A DNA stretch of 19,915 nucleotides from assembly GCA_964568355.1 (NCBI GenBank), contig CAZMRK010000519.1, positions 1 to 19,915 on the forward strand. Direction: 5' to 3'. This DNA is from JAJPJX01 sp964568355 (GTDB lineage Bacteria > Acidobacteriota > Terriglobia > Bryobacterales > Bryobacteraceae). The position numbers and the translations under genes are program-made. Within the stretch, counting starts at the first letter, position 1, and the number at the start of each line of letters is the position of its first letter. Shown here piece by piece: positions 9,215 to 15,330 of the stretch. A model generated the notes under the pieces. The model saw nothing but the letters and a program-made list of their open reading frames with translations, ran no database searches and was not told where the DNA came from.

Positions 9215-9243
9215 ATCATAGTCGATGAAATCCGCCGGGTCAA
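9215..9243 (-). promoter_or_regulatory. Sigma70-like promoter of the propeller-receptor-lyase operon
   Basis: On the minus strand TTGACC (9238-9243), a 17-nt spacer and TATGAT (9215-9220) each match consensus at 5 of 6 positions. The predicted start point near 9208 leaves a leader of only about 10 nt before the ATG at 9197. Position and spacing are ideal for an operon promoter. Confidence 0.6.
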
Positions 9244-9285
9244 ATGGAAATAGAGCGAAAATAAGCAAAAAAGTACGGCATGTAA

Positions 9286-9304
9286 AATTGCCGCTCAGGC
9301 AATT
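9286..9304 (-). terminator. Small hairpin with T-rich tail after the glycosidase gene
   Basis: Perfect 7-bp arms (aattgcc 9286-9292 and ggcaatt 9298-9304) enclose a 5-nt loop. On the minus strand the stem runs into TTTT, with a further run of six T about 10 nt on. It lies 27 nt past the TAA stop of the glycosidase gene and before the promoter of the next operon, as expected for a terminator. The stem is short, so termination may be partial. Confidence 0.45.
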
Positions 9305-9330
9305 CCCCCTGGTGCGATGTTTTTCGGCCG

Positions 9331-11502
9331 TTACGCGAGCACGACGACTTCGTGATCGAGCAGGGAGGTGACGGTGAGCGCCGCCCAGCCGTCTCGAACC
9401 TGTACCGCGGGCTGATTTTTCGATACCAGCAGGCGGGCGCCCGGAGCCTTGATGTCATCGGGCAGCTTCACGCGAACGTGGAAAGGCCCCACGGCGATGA
9501 GTTCGTCCAGAGGCGCGCGCCAGGCGCCCTCATTGGTCAGGTTCACGAGATGCAGGATCAGCCTCCCCGGCTGCCGGTACAGGTGGCAATCGATCAGGCC
9601 GGCGCCGCGCACATCGAGCGGGATGCGATCGAATGCGACCCAGCGCACGAGATTCACCAGCAGGTTCGCATGATCGGGGAGATTGTCGCGGCCGAAACGC
9701 CGGTCGATGTCAGCGGGCAGATAGGCGATCCGGGCGTCCGAGCGGCTGTTCAACACCAGCGCCGGGATGCTGGTTTCCGGGACTCGCATCCAGGAGGTTT
9801 CCGGAGGATAGACGGGAAAAGGAGGAATCAAGGTGAGGGGAACGGCGACTTCCGGATCGGTCCGCATGGTCTCCAGAGTGCCGCCGAAAGGAAGGATGTC
9901 GGTCTCCTCGAACCCGCGCAGGACCGCGTGACGGGGGGAGCCGCCCACAAGGCGCAGATAGGTGTGCCCGGCCGCGGAAGAGATTTTCCTGCGGCCGAAC
10001 TCCGGAGACGGGGCGTGCGCGCCGAACAGATCCGCCAGACCAAAATCCGTCCGGGGATCGCCCCATTCGTTATAGAGGCTGCTGGCACCCGTGGCGAGCA
10101 GCCCGCCGTCGCGAGAGACGAAGCGCTTGACCGCCGCGCATTGCGCGTCCGACATGGCGCCGACGTTCGGCAGCACCAGGGCGGAGAAGCGGCCGGCATC
10201 GCGCTCGATCTGGTCGGCGTGCAGCGGCAGGTAAGGCACCCGCGCGCGGATGAGCGCCTCGGTGATCCCGCGATAAGGAGCATCGACCAGCTCGGCCGCG
10301 TCGTCGCGGCCATAGTAATCCGTATTGCGCTGCGACCACACGACGCCGATGCTGGCGACGGGCTGCCGGTCGACGAGGTACCGCTCGTTCTCCTGGTGCC
10401 AGCGAAAAACCGGTTCGGCCGTGCGATAGGCGCGGCGATCTTCGTGCCAGGCGCCGACGTGGTGCCACCAGGGCTGTATGCCTCCGGCGATGCCCTCGAT
10501 CATCCACATGCGGGACTCGTGCGGCGGCTTGGCCGTCAACCGGAAGGTCGGACGCCCGGCCTGGTAGAGCGCCATGCTCTCCGGCATGAGCTTGTCCCAG
10601 CCGAGCAGTTGGTGAACGAATTTGCCCGTATCGCCGTTCTGCTGGAAACCGGATTCGTTGTTGCGGCTCTGGTGGTCCAGGAGCAGGAATTCCGAGCGCC
10701 GGCAGATCGCGGCGAAGTCGCGAAAGGCGCGGCTCTGGTTGGTAACCGAGCCGCTGTTCATTCCGAGATAGAGGCAGTGGGCGCCGCCGGCGCTCCTGGT
10801 GGTGCGATTGAACAGATCCAGGATCTCCAGGCGGCGCTGATAGTTCCATTGGATCCACTGGCGATAGACCGGGTCATCCCAGTCTTTACGGGCCGGGATG
10901 GCCTTGCCGGATGCGGCGCGGAACTTGCGCCGGCAGTTATCGCAGTAGCAGATGCTGTCCCGCCCGAGGCCGCTCCAACTGTTGTCCGCGAATCCTTCGG
11001 GATGGCTGCGATCGATGATCTCGCGGAGAATGTCGGGGATGTACTGGTCGTAGTACGGGCTGTTGACGCAGGTGACGTACTTGTCCGCGGCGCGGTATGG
11101 CTGCCCGGAGTCCTGGCGCGCGAACCAATCGGAATGCGCCTGGTAGAAGTCCTCCGCGGTGCGGTTGCAATCCATTCGCGCCAGCACCGCGAGACCATCC
11201 TGATGCGCGGCCTCGGCAAGCTCGCCGTACAGATCCCGGCCATGGAGGAACTCCGCGCGGTGGTGCAGCGGAAATTTGCTGGGATAGTAGGCAACAATGC
11301 CGCCGGCGTTGATGATGACTCCCTGGATGCACGTGCGCTTCCAGTAATCGCGCCAGAAGGCAATATCGTACCGTTCCGGATCGCGTTCCGTAATGTTGGT
11401 CTGGCCCCAGCGGCAGACCCGACGATACCAGGGAGCGCTCTGCTGCGCCGCGACGGCCGCGGCTCCTGCCGCGTTCGACTGGATGAAATTGCGCCTCGTC
11501 AC
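9331..11502 (-). CDS. Tat-exported glycosyl-hydrolase-like protein (GHL6 / GH42-like architecture)
   Basis: A 723-aa probable glycosidase acting outside the cytoplasm. The N-terminus TRRNFIQSNAAGAAAVAA is a twin-arginine signal, so it would be exported folded. The region to about residue 370 resembles a (beta/alpha)8 barrel of the 'hypothetical glycosyl hydrolase 6' type; it includes the cysteine motif CYCDNC (185-190), like the metal-site CxCxxC seen in GH42-related proteins. Residues about 383-500 (SIGVVWSQRNTDYYG ... LVLPNVGAMSDAQ) match a beta-galactosidase trimerisation-like, Rossmann-type domain. A beta-sandwich tail follows. Catalytic acids cannot be assigned with confidence. The start is GTG at 11502 (ACG AGG CGC next) with no clear Shine-Dalgarno; no better in-frame start is seen upstream. 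It lies 65 nt after the TonB receptor gene and is probably co-transcribed with it. Confidence 0.8.
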   Translation of the reverse strand: MTRRNFIQSNAAGAAAVAAQQSAPWYRRVCRWGQTNITERDPERYDIAFWRDYWKRTCIQGVIINAGGIVAYYPSKFPLHHRAEFLHGRDLYGELAEAAHQDGLAVLARMDCNRTAEDFYQAHSDWFARQDSGQPYRAADKYVTCVNSPYYDQYIPDILREIIDRSHPEGFADNSWSGLGRDSICYCDNCRRKFRAASGKAIPARKDWDDPVYRQWIQWNYQRRLEILDLFNRTTRSAGGAHCLYLGMNSGSVTNQSRAFRDFAAICRRSEFLLLDHQSRNNESGFQQNGDTGKFVHQLLGWDKLMPESMALYQAGRPTFRLTAKPPHESRMWMIEGIAGGIQPWWHHVGAWHEDRRAYRTAEPVFRWHQENERYLVDRQPVASIGVVWSQRNTDYYGRDDAAELVDAPYRGITEALIRARVPYLPLHADQIERDAGRFSALVLPNVGAMSDAQCAAVKRFVSRDGGLLATGASSLYNEWGDPRTDFGLADLFGAHAPSPEFGRRKISSAAGHTYLRLVGGSPRHAVLRGFEETDILPFGGTLETMRTDPEVAVPLTLIPPFPVYPPETSWMRVPETSIPALVLNSRSDARIAYLPADIDRRFGRDNLPDHANLLVNLVRWVAFDRIPLDVRGAGLIDCHLYRQPGRLILHLVNLTNEGAWRAPLDELIAVGPFHVRVKLPDDIKAPGARLLVSKNQPAVQVRDGWAALTVTSLLDHEVVVLA

Positions 11503-11567
11503 TCTCGAAACACTGTAGCGCCTGTTCGCGCGGGTGTGCCAGCGCAGGCGAGGGCCGGGGGCGAGCG

Positions 11568-14500
11568 CTAAAAGTGAATGCGCGCCCCCAACTGCATCGA
11601 ACGCGCCGCCATCGCGCCCAGGACCCTGCCGAAATTGATATTGGCAAGGTCGGCAGTGGGTGCGTTGTAGGTAACGGTGTTGAACACGTTATAGGCTTCG
11701 GCGCGGAACTCCGCGTAGATGCGCTCATTGATCGGAAACTTCCGGAAGGCCGACATATCGAAGCGGTGTACCCACTGGGAGCGCAGAATATTGCGGCCGG
11801 CGCTTCCGAAGGTAAAGGCGGCCGGAGCGCGGAAAGCCGCCGTATTGAACCACCTGTCCGCCGTGGAATTGTCGATGCGCCAGTCGCCCACGACATCCGG
11901 CCGCATATACCCGACATTGCCCGTGTTGGCAATATCTCCGGACACCGTTACGTTTACCGGGAGGCCGGAGCGGAGATCCGCGATTCCGTTCAACTGCCAG
12001 TTCCCGAGGGCGTAGTCCAGGACCCGATTTCCCGAACGGAGCGCGCGGTTCTTTCCGATGGGGAGGTCGTAGACCCAGCTCAGCACCGCGTTGTGGGTGG
12101 TGTCATAGCTGGCTACGCTGCGATCGGCGCGCATGTTGTAAGGGTTTTGGATGGAGTTGCCTTCCACGCCGAAGAAGCCCGAGGAACCGGGATCGATGGC
12201 TTTGGAGTAATTGTACGAAGCCGTGAAAGCCAGGCCGCGCGAGAAGCGCCGCTCGATCGACGTCTGGAGCGAGTGGTAGTTCGCGTTGCCCCAGCTACGA
12301 TCCCAGGAGGTGGGCACCGCCATATAGGGATAGATCATGCGGGCGTGGTAGTCTCCAGGTCCGGGAGTAACGGCCATGCCGTAGCGGCCGCCCACATCCG
12401 TGCGATGGCTGCCGGAGCCGACATAGTTGACGGTCGCCAGCAGCGCGGAGCCGATCTCGCGCTGGATGCCGAAGTTCCATTGCACCGAGTAGGCGTTCTT
12501 CCAGTTCGGATCGAAGAAGTAGGCGGTCTGGGCGAACGGATTCGCCAGCGGCAGCGAGGCCGAGGGCAGCGGATTGCTGGCGGAAATCGACGGCAGGATC
12601 TGCGTAGGCGTGGGATAGTTCAGGTTCGAACCGGACTGGAAGCCGAGCGAAGGCCATGTGCCGATCGGGTTGCGCGCAATCTGCAAAATCCCGGAGTAGT
12701 TGTCAAAGAAAACGCCGAATCCGCCGCGAAGCGCGGTCTTCGGCCCATAGCGATAGGCGAATCCGACGCGCGGCTGAAAGTTCTTGGTCGTGTCCTGGAG
12801 AATTTTGCCGTTCGGTGAAAGCTGCACGTTGGGAGGCAGCCATCCTGCGGGCGCGTCGGCCGGCGCCGGAATGCACGGAAACTTCCCAACCTGCGAGCAG
12901 GGCGGCGCCATCGCCTGCAGAATGTAAATTCCGCGCTGATAGTCCATGTCGCCCATCTTGTTGTTGTTCTTCTCCTCGGTTCCAGCCGAGGGAGTGAAGG
13001 TGCGGTCGTAGCGCAGGCCAAGATTGATAGTCAGATTGTTCGTCGCTTTCCACGAGTCCTGGAAGTAAAAGCCCATCACACCCGTGAACCGCGGCATGGT
13101 TTCGATGATGTCGCGCCGGGTGGCGTTATCCGGGATGCCGAGCAGGAACGACGCAAGCGAGGCACCGGTGGTGGCGATTCGCGACGGGTCGGCGGTCTGC
13201 GCATCGGCAAAGCCGATACCCGAGGTCTCGATGACCGTGTTGTACCCGATGCGCGTATATTCGCCACCCATCTTGAAGGTGTGGTTGCCGATAAGCTTGG
13301 AAAAACCAACCTTGCCGGTGTAGTTGTCGCCGTTGACCGAATGAGTGAAGTTTTCCGAGGAGCTGAAGTAGTTGGCCACGTTGAGCCCGGGTATCAGCGA
13401 AAGGCCATTCTGGTAAGGCGTCAATACATTGGCGGAGAAGCCCACCTTGCTGTTGAAATCGGAAGGCAGCGACCGGAACCTGTCATAGCTCTCCGACCAC
13501 TGCAGAACGCGGCCGAACTGCGCCTGTAAGACGGCGCTCGGTCCAAACGTGTGCACCCAACTGGCGGAGATGTTGTGCGCGCGGGAATTGTTGGCCCGCT
13601 GCATCGACGGGATATTGACGGCCGCGGTACCCGGGTTGAATGTTCCGGTGTAGCGCCCGGTGATCGTATCCCGGTCGCTGAACTTGTGATCGCCGCGTAT
13701 GTTGAACGATTGAACTTTGCTGTTGTTCGGAACCCGGTTGATGGCGTTGCGATCCGCCACACCGGTGTACTCGGGCTCCGGCAGAACGGTCTTGGCGAAA
13801 TACGCCATTCCCGGATTGATGAGGCTCATTGGGATCTGGTTGCCGGGGAAGGGGTCGCGCAGGAACGTGCCTGGCTGGGCTGGATTTTCCCTGGTGGTGA
13901 GAGGATTGTAGATCTGTTTCGGCCAGTCGGACATGTCGCCGGCAAGGTTTGCCGCCGTGGGGACGCGGATGTAGCTCAGGGCCGGCGAATGGCTCTGCTG
14001 GTACTGATAGCCGAAGAAGAAGAACGTGCGGTTGCGTCCGTTATAGAGCTTGGGAATCCACACGGGTCCGCCGGCAACGCCTCCGAACGTGTGGCCTTTG
14101 AACGGCGCCACCGATGCGTTGAACGTATTGCGCGCGTTGAAAGCATCGTTCTGCTCGATCTCCCAGACCTGCCCGTGCAGCTCATTGGTGCCGGACTTGG
14201 TCACCGTGTTGATGACTCCTCCCATCACCCCTCCGAACTCGGCCGAGTCATTGTGCGACTGCACTTTGAATTCTTCGAGAGTTTCCATGATGGGATTCAG
14301 GGCGAGATTGCTGAAGAACGTGGCCTGGTTGCTCACCCCGTCGAGCATGAACATGCTGCTGCGGTTGACCTGCCCGTTGATCGAAGGGATGCTCGACTGG
14401 CCGGTGGCGACCGGTGTCACGCCGGGGCTGAGCCGCATCAGGTTCTGGATGTTGCGGCTGCTGGGGAGATCGATGACCTGGCGCTGCGTGAGGACGGCCC

Positions 14501-14936
14501 CGAGCTCAGCGGTCGCGCTTTGGACGTGCGTGCCCACCGCTTCCACCATCACCGTTTCCTGCACGTGTCCCACCGGCAGTTGGAAATCGAATACCGAAGC
14601 CTGATTCACCACCAAAGTGAACTCTCCGATCCGGCTGGTGGTGAATCCCGGCTTGCTGGCTTCGAGCGTATAGTTGCCGGGCAGGATATTGAGGATGATA
14701 TAGACGCCTTGGTCATTGCTGAGCGTACGCGTCTCGACCGCGGTGGCGGTGTTGCGAAGCAGGATGACGGCCGCGGGCACGAGGGCGCCGGCGGCATCGC
14801 GCACCGTTCCGTTAATCTGGGCGGTAGAGAGTTGCGCCAGCCCGGCAGTGGGGTGAACGTGGAGCCCCACGAACAGGAGTGCGGCGAGGCACGCCAGCTT
14901 CGCGGCTGCAATCGATCGATCGTGACAGTCGAACAT
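11568..14936 (-). CDS. Oar-like TonB-dependent outer-membrane receptor
   Basis: A 1122-aa outer-membrane receptor, first gene of a receptor-glycosidase pair. A long signal peptide ends near GLA (residue 34). The carboxypeptidase-regulatory domain is about 38-122 (INGTVRDAAGALVPAAV). A TonB-box-like ETVMVEA lies at 127-133. The plug (about 135-258) contains FMLDGVSNQ and the SGTNELHG motif. The barrel has NGRNRTFFFFGYQ and ends SMQLGARIHF with a terminal Phe. The ATG at 14936 has a good Shine-Dalgarno (AAGGAG, 7 nt spacing). It is preceded by a leader of about 230 nt from a near-consensus promoter. The substrate is unknown; pairing with a GHL6-like enzyme suggests a glycan breakdown product (inference). 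Confidence 0.93.
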   Translation of the reverse strand: MFDCHDRSIAAAKLACLAALLFVGLHVHPTAGLAQLSTAQINGTVRDAAGALVPAAVILLRNTATAVETRTLSNDQGVYIILNILPGNYTLEASKPGFTTSRIGEFTLVVNQASVFDFQLPVGHVQETVMVEAVGTHVQSATAELGAVLTQRQVIDLPSSRNIQNLMRLSPGVTPVATGQSSIPSINGQVNRSSMFMLDGVSNQATFFSNLALNPIMETLEEFKVQSHNDSAEFGGVMGGVINTVTKSGTNELHGQVWEIEQNDAFNARNTFNASVAPFKGHTFGGVAGGPVWIPKLYNGRNRTFFFFGYQYQQSHSPALSYIRVPTAANLAGDMSDWPKQIYNPLTTRENPAQPGTFLRDPFPGNQIPMSLINPGMAYFAKTVLPEPEYTGVADRNAINRVPNNSKVQSFNIRGDHKFSDRDTITGRYTGTFNPGTAAVNIPSMQRANNSRAHNISASWVHTFGPSAVLQAQFGRVLQWSESYDRFRSLPSDFNSKVGFSANVLTPYQNGLSLIPGLNVANYFSSSENFTHSVNGDNYTGKVGFSKLIGNHTFKMGGEYTRIGYNTVIETSGIGFADAQTADPSRIATTGASLASFLLGIPDNATRRDIIETMPRFTGVMGFYFQDSWKATNNLTINLGLRYDRTFTPSAGTEEKNNNKMGDMDYQRGIYILQAMAPPCSQVGKFPCIPAPADAPAGWLPPNVQLSPNGKILQDTTKNFQPRVGFAYRYGPKTALRGGFGVFFDNYSGILQIARNPIGTWPSLGFQSGSNLNYPTPTQILPSISASNPLPSASLPLANPFAQTAYFFDPNWKNAYSVQWNFGIQREIGSALLATVNYVGSGSHRTDVGGRYGMAVTPGPGDYHARMIYPYMAVPTSWDRSWGNANYHSLQTSIERRFSRGLAFTASYNYSKAIDPGSSGFFGVEGNSIQNPYNMRADRSVASYDTTHNAVLSWVYDLPIGKNRALRSGNRVLDYALGNWQLNGIADLRSGLPVNVTVSGDIANTGNVGYMRPDVVGDWRIDNSTADRWFNTAAFRAPAAFTFGSAGRNILRSQWVHRFDMSAFRKFPINERIYAEFRAEAYNVFNTVTYNAPTADLANINFGRVLGAMAARSMQLGARIHF

Positions 14937-14977
14937 CGGCTTTCTCCTTCTGAGTGATGGCTTGCGGGTCCCGTGTG

Positions 14978-15091
14978 TCAGCCCCGGCGCGGGTGGATCG
15001 GAGGGAGTGCCAGTTGAGGTGGATTGGGCGAGGATGGCGCAGTTGGATACAAGAGTCTTGCGTGGAGCGCGCTAAGGAGCCGTTTCGACAT
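14978..15091 (-). CDS. Possible 37-codon upstream ORF in the receptor leader
   Basis: On the minus strand an ATG at 15091 is preceded by GGGAG (15098-15102) with 6 nt spacing and opens 37 codons ending in TGA at 14978-14980, 41 nt before the receptor ATG. The product begins MSKRLLSALHARLL and then becomes proline-rich (SSPNPPQLALPP). It has no recognised homology or run of one regulatory amino acid. The proline stretch could slow ribosomes, which would suit a leader-peptide control element. A chance ORF in GC-rich DNA is the main alternative. Confidence 0.25.
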   Translation of the reverse strand: MSKRLLSALHARLLYPTAPSSPNPPQLALPPIHPRRG

Positions 15092-15174
15092 GGATATCTC
15101 CCAAAAACGCTGGAATTCGTTCGTCACCGAAGCGAAACCATCTGCCCGTACCTGGCCGGGGCTTTTTCAGAGGG

Positions 15175-15203
15175 AGTATATGGGCAGCTTATCGTAGTGT
15201 CAA
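15175..15203 (-). promoter_or_regulatory. Near-consensus sigma70-like promoter of the receptor-glycosidase operon
   Basis: On the minus strand a perfect TTGACA (15198-15203), a 17-nt spacer and TATACT (15175-15180, 5 of 6) form the strongest promoter in the window. The predicted start point near 15168 gives a leader of about 230 nt before the receptor ATG, room for post-transcriptional control. An iterated AT-rich repeat abuts its upstream side. Confidence 0.65.
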
Positions 15204-15206
15204 GTG

Positions 15207-15234
15207 TTTATTCGGTTTATTTGGCTTTATTTGG
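15207..15234. repeat. Three iterated 9-mers TTTATTYGG upstream of the receptor -35 box
   Basis: TTTATTCGG (15207-15215), TTTATTTGG (15216-15224) and, after one base, TTTATTTGG (15226-15234) repeat with a 9-10 bp period, about one helical turn. Read on the minus strand (CCAAATAAA), they end 3 nt upstream of TTGACA. This position fits an activator site, an UP element for the RNA-polymerase alpha subunit, or phased A-tracts that bend DNA. Confidence 0.6.
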
Positions 15235-15272
15235 TTGATTCATTCAGCCAATATCGGTTACGCGGAGTCGAT

Positions 15273-15284
15273 CGAAGGCCTTCG
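15273..15284. promoter_or_regulatory. Perfect 12-bp palindrome CGAAGGCCTTCG in the uvrA promoter (candidate operator)
   Basis: The palindrome ends 4 bp before the uvrA -10 box and fills the spacer/-35 region. A repressor dimer bound there would block polymerase. uvrA is under LexA in many bacteria, but the sequence does not match the E. coli or Bacillus LexA box, and the acidobacterial box is not known to me, so the binder is open. Confidence 0.35.
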
Positions 15285-15285
15285 C

Positions 15286-15294
15286 TGCTATACT
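15286..15294 (+). promoter_or_regulatory. Extended -10 promoter of uvrA
   Basis: TGCTATACT is an extended -10 (TGn plus TATACT, 5 of 6). No good -35 is seen at 17 bp (15266-15271 is agtcga), which the TG motif can offset. The predicted start point near 15301 leaves about 30 nt of leader before the GTG start. Confidence 0.45.
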
Positions 15295-15330
15295 GAATAA
15301 AGATTCACCCCGGTAACCCATCTGAGACCT

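Larger units (their letters stand above)
14937..15330. other. Divergent intergenic region between the TonB receptor and uvrA
   Basis: These 394 bp separate the minus-strand receptor operon from the plus-strand uvrA operon. They hold the receptor leader (14937 to about 15168), the receptor promoter (15175-15203), three iterated 9-mers in an AT-rich patch (15207-15234), a 12-bp palindrome (15273-15284) and an extended -10 for uvrA (15286-15294). No known riboswitch class was recognised in the leader by eye. Confidence 0.7.

Noticed and set aside
11503..11567. 6-bp inverted repeat cgcctg/caggcg (11519-11524, 11545-11550) between receptor and glycosidase
   Set aside because: Short stem with a 20-nt loop and no T tract; expected by chance in GC-rich DNA and not enough to separate the two genes.
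9352..11571. 739-codon plus-strand ORF opposite the GHL6-like gene
   Set aside because: It is slightly longer than the real gene but is its antisense shadow; it lacks a Shine-Dalgarno and any recognisable fold, while the minus strand has a Tat signal and family motifs.
13551..14957. 468-codon plus-strand ORF opposite the receptor N-terminal half
   Set aside because: Antisense to the signal peptide, TonB box and plug of a certain receptor gene; no supporting motif.
14954..15238. 94-codon plus-strand ORF in the divergent intergenic region
   Set aside because: It runs through the receptor leader and promoter, has no clear Shine-Dalgarno or recognisable domain, and stops before the uvrA promoter.
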